Made by a program: the position numbers and the translations under genes. Below the pieces are notes generated by a model. It saw only the letters and a program-made list of their open reading frames with translations. It did not search any database and was not told the DNA's origin. Shown piece by piece: positions 16,643 to 24,926 of a stretch of 64,000 bases of DNA; the first letter of the stretch is position 1; each line of letters starts with the position of its first letter. Location: contig CP019154.1 in NCBI GenBank assembly GCA_002844335.1, positions 930,001 through 994,000 on the forward strand, in the 5' to 3' direction. This DNA is from Haloarcula taiwanensis (lineage in GTDB: Archaea > Halobacteriota > Halobacteria > Halobacteriales > Haloarculaceae).

Positions 16643-17215
16643 TTAGGAGGACTGTTCTTCACGCCGGACGAACAGCCGGTACTTCAGGTCGTCGTCCTGT
16701 AGCTCTTCGAGTATCCGCTCGACAAGCGTCTCTTTTGGACTGTGGAGGCCGTTGACGCGCTCTTCGAGGTCGTCGAAGCTCTCGAAGGGCTTTCGCTTTC
16801 GCTCGTCGAGAATCGTATTGCGGAGCTTCTTGCCGATTCCCGGCAGGAGGTTCAGCTGGTGGAGCCGCAGCGTGATCGGCTGGGCGTCGTTGTAGAAGTC
16901 GACGAACCGCTGCTCGTTTGCCTCGACGACTTCCTCGACGGCGTAGTCGAGCTCCGAACGGGCGCCGCTCGGAATATCTTCGAACTCGACTTCCGTCACG
17001 CGGCCGAACTCCGTCAAGTCAACGCGGTCGCCAAAGGCGATGTCAGCGTCCTTGTCCGCAAGCTGCAACTCGTAAATATAGAACTCATCGATGTCGAGCG
17101 CGTACGCGAGCGGCTCCTTCTGGTGCTGCGGCCGGTCGTCGCCGGGCCGTCCGTGCGGGAGCACATCGAGGACAGCTGCCATCATAGTGTCGCCGCCGCT
17201 CTCCGATTCAGTCAT
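16643..17215 (-). CDS. DUF655 family protein (predicted nucleic-acid binding)
   Basis: The 190-residue protein starts MTESESGGDTMMAAVLDVL. Its N-terminal part is strand-rich (YALDIDEFYIYELQLAD, then FGDRVDLTEFGRV), consistent with an OB-like fold, and the C-terminal part contains a helix-hairpin-helix (LNLLPGIGKKLRNTILDERK). DUF655 is nearly universal in archaea and sits beside rpo4, rpl21e and ksgA, so an RNA-related role is likely but unproven. The ATG at 17215 is preferred over 17272: a possible TATA element (cattaagtatgc on the minus strand, about 17245) lies about 28 bases before it. Confidence 0.88.
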   Translation of the reverse strand: MTESESGGDTMMAAVLDVLPHGRPGDDRPQHQKEPLAYALDIDEFYIYELQLADKDADIAFGDRVDLTEFGRVTEVEFEDIPSGARSELDYAVEEVVEANEQRFVDFYNDAQPITLRLHQLNLLPGIGKKLRNTILDERKRKPFESFDDLEERVNGLHSPKETLVERILEELQDDDLKYRLFVRREEQSS

Positions 17216-17389
17216 GTCAGGCAGTACGAGCACAGCATACTTAATGCCGGTGGATGCCCCGAACCGCTTCACGGGACGCCGGCGCTCCCTTCGTGTCCGT
17301 TTGGCGGCAACTGGAACGAATCTGTTCGCGTGGCTGCTCGTCTGTAAACGTAGAGAGAGCGGCCGAGAACCGAGCTGACGAGTTCCTCG

Positions 17390-17746
17390 TTATGCGTACT
17401 GCTTGACGATGTTGAGTATCTCGTCGAGTTCGCCACCGTCAAGCGTGTACCGCTCCTGAGCGAACACGGCCCGGAGCTCGTCGCGGTCTAGCGGCCGCAG
17501 GTTCGCGATCTTGTAGGCCGTCGGCGTGTCGACTTTCTCGAGTTCTTCGAGGTCTTCGACCAGTTGTAGCGACTCCTCGGGGTCGAGAACGGCAAAGCGG
17601 TTGACGTGCTCGATGGCCCGCTTGAGCTCGTAGCGCATCTCGCGGTCCTCCTCGGCCGCCCGCTCCATCTCGAGGTCTTCGAGTATCTCCTTGGTCTCTG
17701 CGACCGTCAGGAACTCCTCGCTGACTTTCTCTTTGAATATCGTCAT
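17390..17746 (-). CDS. rpo4: RNA polymerase subunit Rpo4 (RpoF)
   Basis: The 118-residue protein begins [21 protein letters not shown] and ends with the HRDC-like helical domain [20 protein letters not shown] followed by [10 protein letters not shown], characteristic of archaeal Rpo4, the counterpart of eukaryotic Rpb4. It forms the stalk of RNA polymerase with Rpo7 and binds emerging RNA. Its start overlaps the end of rpl21e by 4 bp, so the two are coupled. The 174 bp to the next gene, DUF655, may contain a separate promoter. Confidence 0.95.
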   Translation of the reverse strand: MTIFKEKVSEEFLTVAETKEILEDLEMERAAEEDREMRYELKRAIEHVNRFAVLDPEESLQLVEDLEELEKVDTPTAYKIANLRPLDRDELRAVFAQERYTLDGGELDEILNIVKQYA

Positions 17747-18033
17747 TCTTGCCGGCGCAGGTGCGCAGCGGTGACAATGATGGTTTTCGCCTTGCCACCG
17801 TCGACGATGTCGACCTTGTACGCGTCACCCTGCTTCCCTTTGACGGTCCCGGTCTGACCGTCGAACCGTGGGTGGAAGCGCCCATTGGGCACGGACGGGT
17901 CGATCTTGAGGTGAACCTTCTCGCCGTCGTCGAACTCTTCGACGGCGCGCTGTGGCGGCGAGGTGCCGCGGTCGCGGGGCTTGTTCTTGAGCTTGTCTCG
18001 TGTTCCTTCGAGGGGTCCGTTTGAACTAGGCAT
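17743..18033 (-). CDS. rpl21e: 50S ribosomal protein L21e
   Basis: The 96-residue protein begins [19 protein letters not shown] and has the SH3-like [17 protein letters not shown] core. From memory it matches Haloarcula marismortui L21e except at a few positions, which supports assignment of the organism to Haloarcula. It binds 5S/23S rRNA in the large subunit. It is the first gene of the L21e-Rpo4 pair (4 bp overlap). Confidence 0.97.
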   Translation of the reverse strand: MPSSNGPLEGTRDKLKNKPRDRGTSPPQRAVEEFDDGEKVHLKIDPSVPNGRFHPRFDGQTGTVKGKQGDAYKVDIVDGGKAKTIIVTAAHLRRQE

Positions 18034-18146
18034 TCTTGCTCCTCGCTAATCCGGTCGCCCTAATAAAACGTGCGTTCCGCGACTGTCGCTGGTTGTGCTC
18101 TTGCAGTCGCTACAGACTCAACTAGAAAACGACGGCGGCGAGTCGA

Positions 18147-18413
18147 TTACAGGCGACCGGTGCTCTCGACGGAGACCGACTCGACATCATCGACGTTCGC
18201 GAAGGCCTCTTCGACGGCTTCCGTGCCGCCAGTGTCGTCGGGGACGATGACCGTCGGCGTCAGCGCGACGAGACCGAAGGCGACGTCCTCGCGCTCGAAC
18301 CCGTTGATCTTCGTTCCTTCGGGAAGCACGCCCTCGAGACGCTCCTGCAGGTCGTCGAGGTCGACTTCGGGACTTTCCGGCATGACCTTGATCTTGGCTG
18401 CTACTTTCCCCAT
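18147..18413 (-). CDS. ef1b: translation elongation factor 1 beta (aEF-1 beta)
   Basis: The 88-residue protein starts [20 protein letters not shown] and carries [19 protein letters not shown], the conserved strand of the EF-1 beta nucleotide-exchange domain. It reloads aEF-1A with GTP. It follows the zinc micro-protein gene by 2 bp, and this pairing is conserved in haloarchaea. Longer starts (to 18563) read antisense-like sequence through the zinc gene and are rejected. Confidence 0.94.
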   Translation of the reverse strand: MGKVAAKIKVMPESPEVDLDDLQERLEGVLPEGTKINGFEREDVAFGLVALTPTVIVPDDTGGTEAVEEAFANVDDVESVSVESTGRL

Positions 18414-18415
18414 TG

Positions 18416-18595
18416 TTATGGCCCCATGAAGCCGCAGTCCGGGCATTTGTAGAGGTTGCTCTGCTTCCGGCAGGTGGCACAGCGGTAGATCTGCTGGCCA
18501 CAGTCCGGGCACTTGAACGCGGCGGCGTTCGTGCCGGCGATGTTGATGCCACACGAGACGCACTTGCGCGCCTGTTTCTGTTGGCTCTCGCTCAT
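18416..18595 (-). CDS. 59-residue double zinc-finger micro-protein (HVO_2753 type)
   Basis: The 59-residue protein has four CxxC motifs: CVSC, CPDC, CATC and CPDC, giving two treble or ribbon zinc sites. Length, motif order and linkage to aEF-1 beta match Haloferax volcanii HVO_2753, a zinc micro-protein for which a structure and roles in swarming and biofilm formation have been reported. The molecular partner is unknown; the operon with an elongation factor hints at translation (inference). The ATG at 18595 removes 13 unlikely upstream residues. Confidence 0.9.
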   Translation of the reverse strand: MSESQQKQARKCVSCGINIAGTNAAAFKCPDCGQQIYRCATCRKQSNLYKCPDCGFMGP

Positions 18596-18667
18596 ACCTC
18601 TCCGTATCCGACCGCGGCTTTTAACGATTGCCAAACGCGACCGCCACCGCGAGAGACTGCCATGGCC

Positions 18668-19267
18668 CTAGTTCCCGGGCAGAATGTCCCCGAGCGCAGC
18701 GCCGATCGCCATCGGAACGAACGCCACGGCACAGATGCAGGCCGATTCGTAGACGACTGCGGTGTCCGCCGACCACTCGACCAGCCCCCACCCCGTGAGC
18801 AGGGCCACGGAGACGACTAGCGCTGTTCCGGTGACGCCGACGAGTCGCCGGGGAATCAGCCCGAAAATCGGGTTCGCCACCCGCACATCCTGAAAGTCGG
18901 CCACGTACAGAATCGAGATGACCAGCCCGATGGCGATGACGACCGTCGCCGCGAGATACAGCGGATGCTGGGCGATGTGACGGCCGGCGTCGACTGTCCC
19001 GCCCTCGACGGCCATCGGTATCCCGAACAGCAGCGAGCCCAGCAGCGCCTCGGCGAGGTCGGACCGGCCGAAGCCCCAGACGACCCGGCCGAAGGTCGCA
19101 GGCTCGTGGTCCTGTGAATCGGCGGCCGCGCGCATCGCATCTCGGACCTGCTGGCGCTCGTGTTCGGAGTCAACAAGCTGTTCTAACTCCTGCAGCTCGT
19201 CGAACAGGGTCGCGAACTCATCGTCCTCTCTCTCCGGTTCGGCCGGGGTGTCCTCCTGCGTGCTCAT
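18668..19267 (-). CDS. DUF2391-type integral membrane protein
   Basis: The 199-residue protein has an acidic cytoplasmic N-terminus with a coiled stretch (FDELQELEQLVDSEHERQQV) followed by about four membrane helices, including LYLAATVVIAIGLVISILYV and VTGTALVVSVALLTGWGLV. The segment ALLGSLLFGIPMAVEGGTVD is typical of the DUF2391 family of predicted integral membrane proteins. The function is unknown. Its start overlaps the stop of the next gene upstream by 4 bp (ATGA at 19267-19264), so the two are translated together. Confidence 0.75.
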   Translation of the reverse strand: MSTQEDTPAEPEREDDEFATLFDELQELEQLVDSEHERQQVRDAMRAAADSQDHEPATFGRVVWGFGRSDLAEALLGSLLFGIPMAVEGGTVDAGRHIAQHPLYLAATVVIAIGLVISILYVADFQDVRVANPIFGLIPRRLVGVTGTALVVSVALLTGWGLVEWSADTAVVYESACICAVAFVPMAIGAALGDILPGN

Positions 19268-20136
19268 CTGAGATCTGGGTCGCTGTCTCGCGTTGGTACC
19301 TCCGGGTCCGGGGCGGCTCCGGTCGTCGGCTCGCCGTCTTCCCAGACGTAGAACCCCTCGCCGGAGACTGCACCGCGTTGTCCATCCGCGAGCTTTTGAC
19401 GGAGCAGCGCCGGCGGCTCGAACCGCTCGTCGAGCCGCTCGGCGAGGTCTTCTAGGGCCGTCAACACCGTTTCCAGTCCGTGCTGGTCAGCGCGAACGAG
19501 CGGCCCGTCACGGTCCGAGCCGCCACGCTCGAACGTCCGGTCGATATCACGAACGCCGGCGACGCCGTCCTCGAGCATCCGGATCGCTTCGGCGATGGTA
19601 GCGAGCTCGAGTCGGAGCGCGGCAAACCCCGGCGTGTCGCGGACGACGACCGGTGAGGCGTCCAGACTCTCGACGAAGTCAGTGACTCTGTCGCGGGTCG
19701 CCGCTGTCGTTTGTTCGGCGATGACGACCTCGACGATAGCGCCGTCCGGCGGGTCGACAAGGTTGAGACCGACGGCCCGGTCCGGGCTCCGCAGGCCGGT
19801 CGCGACCGCAGTCACCGACAGCGACGTGTCGCTGACGGCGATGAGCGTCTCATCTTCGACCATGGTCTCCGTTTCGGCGACCACTTCTCGGTGGCTGTCC
19901 GTCCCGCCGTCGGTTACGTCGATGCTGATGTCGCTGCCGCTGACGGCGCTTTCGAGCCCGGTGGTTCCGTCGATACTGGCCGAGACGTCATCGTTTAGCG
20001 CCCGCCGAATCTCGTCGACTCGGTCCATCACGTCCGTCGCATCTGTTCCCCGAAGACGCACTTCGTGGCCCGCACGGACACACCGCTGTGCGATATCCCG
20101 CCCCCGCTGTCCGGTTCCGAGTACGGCCACAATCAT
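19264..20136 (-). CDS. 3-hydroxyacyl-CoA dehydrogenase family protein with altered active site
   Basis: The 290-residue protein has an N-terminal NAD fold (VLGTGQRGRDIA, G-x-G-x-x-G at residues 7-12) and a C-terminal helical domain with DTPGFAALRLELATIAEAIRM, as in 3HCDH enzymes. The catalytic histidine of the AGLHFFNP motif is replaced: the aligned segment is VGLNLVDPP, with N125 at the histidine position, while the partner glutamate (E136) remains. The protein may therefore act on another substrate or be regulatory. It is first in a coupled pair with the DUF2391 membrane protein, an unusual partner for fatty-acid oxidation. Confidence 0.8.
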   Translation of the reverse strand: MIVAVLGTGQRGRDIAQRCVRAGHEVRLRGTDATDVMDRVDEIRRALNDDVSASIDGTTGLESAVSGSDISIDVTDGGTDSHREVVAETETMVEDETLIAVSDTSLSVTAVATGLRSPDRAVGLNLVDPPDGAIVEVVIAEQTTAATRDRVTDFVESLDASPVVVRDTPGFAALRLELATIAEAIRMLEDGVAGVRDIDRTFERGGSDRDGPLVRADQHGLETVLTALEDLAERLDERFEPPALLRQKLADGQRGAVSGEGFYVWEDGEPTTGAAPDPEVPTRDSDPDLR

Positions 20137-20254
20137 GACAGAACCACCGCACTCCCGGCGTTAATCCTTTACGCCGACCTGTCCCCTCGGTGTTCTCTTT
20201 CCGGTCTGTATCGCTTGCTGGCCGGACAGCGAGACCAGCGCGTCGGCAGTACGC

Positions 20255-20263
20255 TTTTTTTAA
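20255..20263 (+). promoter_or_regulatory. TATA-like element before the sugar isomerase gene
   Basis: The tract ttttttaac lies about 25 bases before the ATG at 20284, the spacing for a leaderless haloarchaeal transcript. It supports 20284 as the start, although the frame is open back to 20065. Confidence 0.45.
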
Positions 20264-20283
20264 CACCGGCTGTATCGCTGGGT

Positions 20284-21252
20284 ATGGATATCGGCGTACT
20301 GACGGTCCCTCTGGGCGGACAGTCCCTCGACGAGGCGCTGGCGTATCTCAGCGACCTGGGCGTCGACGCGGTCGAACTGGCCTGTGGCGGCTTCCCCGGC
20401 GACGACCACCTCGACCGGCAGGCGTACCTCGACGACGAGGACAAGCAGGCCGAACTGGCGGCGCTGCTCGACGACTACGACCTCCGCGTGAGCGCGCTGG
20501 CGACACACAACAACCCACTCCATCCCGACGACGACCGCGCTGCCGAGGCAGACCGGGAACTCCGGGAGGCGATTCGGCTGGCCGACCAGCTCGACGTCAA
20601 CACCGTCACTGGATTCTCGGGCCTGCCGGCCGGCGGCCCCGACGACGAGGTGCCGAACTGGATTACCGCCCCCTGGCCGACCGAACACGCCGACGCCCAC
20701 GAGTACCAGTGGCGCGTCGCCGACGAGTACTGGTCGGACCTCGCGGCCCACGCCGGCGCACACGACGTGGACGTCGCCATCGAGATGCATCCCAACATGC
20801 TCGTCTACGAGCCCCGCGGCCTGCTCGAACTGCGCCGCCGGACGAACGACCGCATCGGCGCGAACTTCGACCCGTCGCACCTGTACTGGCAGGGCATCGA
20901 CGTGACCGAGGCGATCCGCCTGCTCGGTGAGCACGACGCCATCCACCACGTCCACGCCAAGGACACGAAAGTGTACGAGTCAAACGCCCGCGAGAAGGGC
21001 GTACTGGACACTGCGCCGTACACGGACGAGGCAGACCGGTCGTGGCTGTTCCGCTCTATCGGCTACGGGCACGACGAGTCCCACTGGAAAGACGTGGTGT
21101 CGACACTGCGGATGGTCGGCTACGACGGCGCGCTTTCTATCGAACACGAGGACTCGCTGACCAGCGCACGTGAGGGGCTGGAGAAAGCGGTCGACGTACT
21201 CGACCGCGCTGTCTTCGAGACTCGGCCCGGCGACGCTTACTGGGCTGAGTGA
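20284..21252 (+). CDS. sugar phosphate isomerase/epimerase family protein (AP endonuclease 2-like TIM barrel)
   Basis: The 322-residue protein begins MDIGVLTVPLGGQSLDEAL and follows the TIM-barrel pattern of IolE/hydroxypyruvate-isomerase enzymes: VELACGGFPG, VAIEMHPNMLVYE (metal-binding glutamate), ANFDPSHLYWQG (aspartate and histidine), HVHAKDTKV and LSIEHEDSL (last metal glutamate). All metal ligands appear to be present, so it is probably an active isomerase or epimerase. The substrate is unknown; the Gfo/Idh dehydrogenase at 22574 may act in the same sugar pathway. Confidence 0.88.
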   Translation: MDIGVLTVPLGGQSLDEALAYLSDLGVDAVELACGGFPGDDHLDRQAYLDDEDKQAELAALLDDYDLRVSALATHNNPLHPDDDRAAEADRELREAIRLADQLDVNTVTGFSGLPAGGPDDEVPNWITAPWPTEHADAHEYQWRVADEYWSDLAAHAGAHDVDVAIEMHPNMLVYEPRGLLELRRRTNDRIGANFDPSHLYWQGIDVTEAIRLLGEHDAIHHVHAKDTKVYESNAREKGVLDTAPYTDEADRSWLFRSIGYGHDESHWKDVVSTLRMVGYDGALSIEHEDSLTSAREGLEKAVDVLDRAVFETRPGDAYWAE

Positions 21253-21290
21253 CCGGTACAACGAGCGACGCGGCTTTCTCGGCACGTAGG

Positions 21291-21299
21291 CTTATATAG
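21291..21299 (+). promoter_or_regulatory. TATA box for the AIM24-family gene
   Basis: The sequence cttatatag lies about 50 bases before the ATG at 21346, so a leader of about 25 bases is expected. It is one of the clearer TATA boxes in the window. Confidence 0.45.
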
Positions 21300-21345
21300 T
21301 GTCTGTGAGATAATACGACCGGATTCCCGTATCCAGTGACACTCT

Positions 21346-22059
21346 ATGGATATCGAACTTACACACAAGCCCTCGTACACGCACGTCCGCGCCGCCCTCG
21401 ACAGCGGCGAGTCGATACTCGCCGAACCCGGCGCGATGGTCAGCCACTCGCCGACTATCGACATCGAAACCACAACCAGCCGGGACGGCCTTCTTAGCTC
21501 CGCGAAGTCGATGCTTGGCGGTGAATCGCTGCTCGCAAACGAGTTCACTGCCACGGGCGGTCCCGGCACCGTCACCCTTGCCCCGCCGACGCCCGGCGAT
21601 GTCCATCACCACGAACTCACCGGCGAGACGCTGTACGCCGTCGACGGGGCGTTTCTCGCGGCCGACCCCAACATTGATATCGACTCGGAGTTCGGCGGCA
21701 TCCAGTCGCTGCTGGCCGGCGCGAGCATCACGCCGCTGGCGCTGAAAGGGACCGGGAACGTCCTTATCGAGGCCTTCGGCGGGCTGGAGACCGTCGAACT
21801 CGACGCTGGCGAGTCCTACACCATCGACAACGACCACGTCGTCGCCTGGGAGGAGTCGGTCGACTTCGACGCCCACCGCGTCGGCGGGCTGAAGTCGACG
21901 CTGCTCAGCGGCGAGGGGCTGGTGATGGACTTCACCGGGCCGGGGACGGTCTGGTACCAGACCCGCGGCCTCGACTCGTTCACCTCGGCCATCGCCGACG
22001 CGCTGCCCGGCACGGGCGACAACGGCGGTGACGCGGCCGGGCTGGACGATTTCATATAG
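21346..22059 (+). CDS. AIM24 / TIGR00266 family protein
   Basis: The 237-residue protein starts MDIELTHKPSYTHVRAALDS and has the beta-rich pattern of the family: ESILAEPGAMVSHS, GPGTVTLAPPTPGDV, ALKGTGNVLIEAFGGLE and MDFTGPGTVWYQTR. The repeated G-x-G turns are typical. In yeast, AIM24 is a mitochondrial protein needed for respiratory-complex organisation; prokaryotic members are uncharacterised. No membrane segment or signal peptide is seen. A low-complexity glycine/aspartate tail ends the protein. Confidence 0.85.
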   Translation: MDIELTHKPSYTHVRAALDSGESILAEPGAMVSHSPTIDIETTTSRDGLLSSAKSMLGGESLLANEFTATGGPGTVTLAPPTPGDVHHHELTGETLYAVDGAFLAADPNIDIDSEFGGIQSLLAGASITPLALKGTGNVLIEAFGGLETVELDAGESYTIDNDHVVAWEESVDFDAHRVGGLKSTLLSGEGLVMDFTGPGTVWYQTRGLDSFTSAIADALPGTGDNGGDAAGLDDFI

Positions 22060-22090
22060 CCGGCGACGCGGCGCCGAAAAGAGCCGCAAT

Positions 22091-22471
22091 TCAGGACAGC
22101 GCCTGCGTGATGTCCGTCGAGGACACCATGCCGACGTAGTCCTGGTGTTCGTCGATGACCGGGAGGTGCTTGATGTCGTAGGTCGTCATCATGGCGGCGG
22201 CCTCGCCCAGTTCCAGCGAGGTCGTCACCCGCTCGACCGGCGAGGTCATCACGTCGCCCACGGTCGCCGTCGAGAGGTCCTTGCCGGCCGCGACGGCGTC
22301 GACGATGTCGGTGGTCGTGATGATGCCCGCTTGCGCCCCCGGGACGAAGATGCCGTTGATGTTCTGGGCCTGCATCTGCGTCGCGGCCGCTTTGACGGTC
22401 TCGTCGGCGGAAATCGTCTCTAGCGGCGTCGACATGATGTCCTCGATGCGGACAGTCGTTTCAGTGGCCAT
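22091..22471 (-). CDS. CBS domain pair protein
   Basis: The 126-residue protein consists of two CBS motifs: IEDIMSTPLETISADETVKA (residues 9-28) with GIITTTDIVDAV, and VGDVMTSPVERVTTS with MVSSTDITQALS. Such stand-alone Bateman modules bind adenine nucleotides and act as energy or ionic sensors. The partner is not evident. It is convergent with the AIM24 gene, with about 30 bp between stops. Confidence 0.9.
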   Translation of the reverse strand: MATETTVRIEDIMSTPLETISADETVKAAATQMQAQNINGIFVPGAQAGIITTTDIVDAVAAGKDLSTATVGDVMTSPVERVTTSLELGEAAAMMTTYDIKHLPVIDEHQDYVGMVSSTDITQALS

Positions 22472-22573
22472 GCAGGGTCAACGCGCGCATCCGGTTTTGG
22501 CTTTTCCCTCGCGGCGGTCCGCCGCCCTGCCGTCACCCTGAGCGTTATTTCGGCCCCGGGTGAACAGCCGTGT

Positions 22574-23683
22574 ATGACCCTCGATATCGGCATGCTCGGC
22601 TACAAGTTCATGGGCAAGGCCCACGCCAACGCGCTGGACCGCCTGCCCATGTTCTTCCCCGAAGCGCCCGCCGTCAACAAGGACGTGCTCGTCGGCCGCA
22701 ACGAGGACGCACTGGCCGACGCGGCCGACCAGTTCGGCTTCGACCGGACTGCAACGGACTGGCGGGATATCGTTGACGAGGTAGACGTGTTCTACAACCT
22801 CGGCCCGAACCACGTCCACGCCGAGCCGTCCATCGCCGCGCTGGAGGCCGGGACGCCGACGTTCTGTGAGAAACCGCTCGCGCCCACGCTCGACACCGCC
22901 GAGGAGATGGCCGAAACGGCCGCTGACGCCGACGTCCCCGCGGGTGCGGCGTTCAACTACCGGTTCGTCCCGGCTATCCAGTACGCGAAGGGACTCATCG
23001 ACGACGGCCAACTCGGCGAGATTCACCACTTCCGCGGCCAGTACCTCCAGGACTGGCTGGTCGACCCCGACGCGCCGTGGTCCTGGCGCAACGACGAGGA
23101 GATGGCCGGCAGCGGGGCGCTGGGCGACCTCGGCTCCCACACGGTCGACCTGGCCCGGTTCCTGCTCGGCGACGCCGCCGGCGAGATAACGGACGTGAGC
23201 GGGCACCTCCGGACGTTCACGGACGAACGCCCCGTCGAAGGCAGCGACGAGACCCGTCCGGTGACCGTCGACGACGCCTACAGCGCCCAGATTGCCTTCG
23301 AGAACGGGGCGATGGGCACGCTGGAAGCGTCCCGGGTCGCCAACGGCCACAAGAACGCCCACACCATCGAAATCGAGGGGTCGAAGGGCGCAATCAAGTT
23401 CGACCTCGAACGGCTGAACGAACTGCAGGTGCTCACGGAGGGCGACCGCGGCTTCCAGCAGGTGCTGGTCACGGACGCCGACGACCCCTACGTCGACCAC
23501 TGGTGGCCCCCCGGCCACGTCATCGGCTGGGAACACACGTTCGTCCACGAGAACTACGAGTTCCTCACGGCCGTCGCCGAGGGCGGGACGCAGGAGCCCT
23601 CTTTCGCCGACGGGCTCGCGGCACAGCGGGTCCTCGACGCCGTAGCGCGCAGCGACGAGCGCGGCGAGTGGGTCAGCCCGTAA
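22574..23683 (+). CDS. Gfo/Idh/MocA family oxidoreductase
   Basis: The 369-residue protein starts MTLDIGMLGYKFMGKAHANA, a Rossmann fold with G-x-x-F-M-G-x-A-H, and has the family EKP motif in FCEKPLAPTLDTAEEM, where the lysine is catalytic. The C-terminal alpha/beta domain includes GDLGSHTVDLARFLLGD. It oxidises or reduces a sugar or inositol-type substrate with NAD(P). Together with the TIM-barrel isomerase at 20284 it suggests a small carbohydrate pathway (inference). Confidence 0.9.
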   Translation: MTLDIGMLGYKFMGKAHANALDRLPMFFPEAPAVNKDVLVGRNEDALADAADQFGFDRTATDWRDIVDEVDVFYNLGPNHVHAEPSIAALEAGTPTFCEKPLAPTLDTAEEMAETAADADVPAGAAFNYRFVPAIQYAKGLIDDGQLGEIHHFRGQYLQDWLVDPDAPWSWRNDEEMAGSGALGDLGSHTVDLARFLLGDAAGEITDVSGHLRTFTDERPVEGSDETRPVTVDDAYSAQIAFENGAMGTLEASRVANGHKNAHTIEIEGSKGAIKFDLERLNELQVLTEGDRGFQQVLVTDADDPYVDHWWPPGHVIGWEHTFVHENYEFLTAVAEGGTQEPSFADGLAAQRVLDAVARSDERGEWVSP

Positions 23684-23728
23684 GGCCGAACCGAAACCCC
23701 CTTTCGACGGCCACTGGTAGGGGCTGAC

Positions 23729-24910
23729 ATGCTCTCTATCGCGCTGGCCGGCAAACCGAACGCCGGCAAGTCTACCTTCTATAAGGCGGCGACGATGGCC
23801 GACGTGGACGTTGGGAACTACCCGTTCACGACCATCGACGCCAACCGCGGGGTCAGCCACGTCCGCACGGACTGTCCCTGTCTCGACCGGGAGGAGCGCT
23901 GTGGCGACGACAACTGCCGGGCGGGCAAGCGGTACGTCCCGGTAGAACTCATCGACGTGGCCGGCCTCGTCCCCGGGGCTCACGAGGGCCGTGGCCTCGG
24001 GAACCAGTTCCTCGACGAACTGTCGACCGCCGACGTAATTCTCAACGTCGTCGACGCCTCCGGCGGCACCGACGCCGAGGGCGAACCCGTCGAGGTCGGC
24101 GAGCACGACCCCGTCGAGGACGTTCACTTCGTCGAGGAGGAGATGGATCTGTGGCTCGCCAGCATCGTCGAACGCAACTGGGAGTCAATCGAGCGCCAGT
24201 CCCGTTCGCCGGATTTCAAACTCGACGAGTCGCTCGTGGATATGCTGGCCGGTGTCGGAGCCTCTGAACTCGACGTGGCCCGCACCCTGCGGGACCTGGA
24301 GTACCCCGAGGACCCCATCGCCTGGACCGACGAACACCGCGAGGCGCTGGCGACGGAGATCCGCCAGCGGACGAAGCCGCTCGTCGTCGTCGCGAACAAG
24401 GCCGACATCGCCCCCGAAGGGAACATCGAGGCCCTGCAGGCGGCCGCCGACGTGGTCGTGCCGGCGACGGCCGACGGCGAACTCGCGCTGCGTAACGCCG
24501 CGCAGGCCGGCGTCGTCGACTACGACCCCGGCGACCCGGACTTCGACATCGTCGGCGACGTGAGCGACCAGCAGCGGGAGGGGCTGAACCGCATCCGCGG
24601 CGTCATGGAGGAGTGGGATGGCACCGGCGTTCAGGGCGCGCTCGACACTGCCGTCTACGACCTGCTGGACCATCTGACCGCCTACCCCGTCCAGAACGAG
24701 ACTCACTGGACCGACGGCCAGGGGAACGTCCTCCCCGACGCGTTCCTGCTGCGCAGCGGGTCGACGCCGAAGGACCTCGCCTACGCCGTCCACTCGGACA
24801 TCGGCGACGGCTACATCCACGCCGTCGACGCCCGCGAGAACCGGCGCATCAGCGACGAGACGGAACTCGAAGAGGGAACGGTCGTCAAAATCGTCAGCGA
24901 CGCGAACTGA
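23729..24910 (+). CDS. YchF/OBG-family (Ygr210-like) GTPase with cysteine insert
   Basis: The 393-residue P-loop NTPase has G1 GKPNAGKST (residues 8-16), G3 DVAGL (76-80), G4-like VVANKADIAP and a C-terminal TGS-like domain (GDGYIHAVDARENRR). Between G1 and G3 lies a four-cysteine insert (C49, C51, C58, C63) that could bind zinc. That insert and the archaeal distribution fit the Ygr210 branch rather than bacterial YchF. The family associates with ribosomes and hydrolyses ATP and/or GTP. The gene follows the Gfo/Idh gene by 45 bp. Confidence 0.9.
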   Translation: MLSIALAGKPNAGKSTFYKAATMADVDVGNYPFTTIDANRGVSHVRTDCPCLDREERCGDDNCRAGKRYVPVELIDVAGLVPGAHEGRGLGNQFLDELSTADVILNVVDASGGTDAEGEPVEVGEHDPVEDVHFVEEEMDLWLASIVERNWESIERQSRSPDFKLDESLVDMLAGVGASELDVARTLRDLEYPEDPIAWTDEHREALATEIRQRTKPLVVVANKADIAPEGNIEALQAAADVVVPATADGELALRNAAQAGVVDYDPGDPDFDIVGDVSDQQREGLNRIRGVMEEWDGTGVQGALDTAVYDLLDHLTAYPVQNETHWTDGQGNVLPDAFLLRSGSTPKDLAYAVHSDIGDGYIHAVDARENRRISDETELEEGTVVKIVSDAN

Positions 24911-24926
24911 GCGCCGTCGCCCGCAC

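Noticed and set aside
22478-24127. 549-codon minus-strand open frame
   Set aside because: It lies opposite the Gfo/Idh and YchF-like genes, both of which have complete motifs. The translation is V/D/R-rich and without domains.
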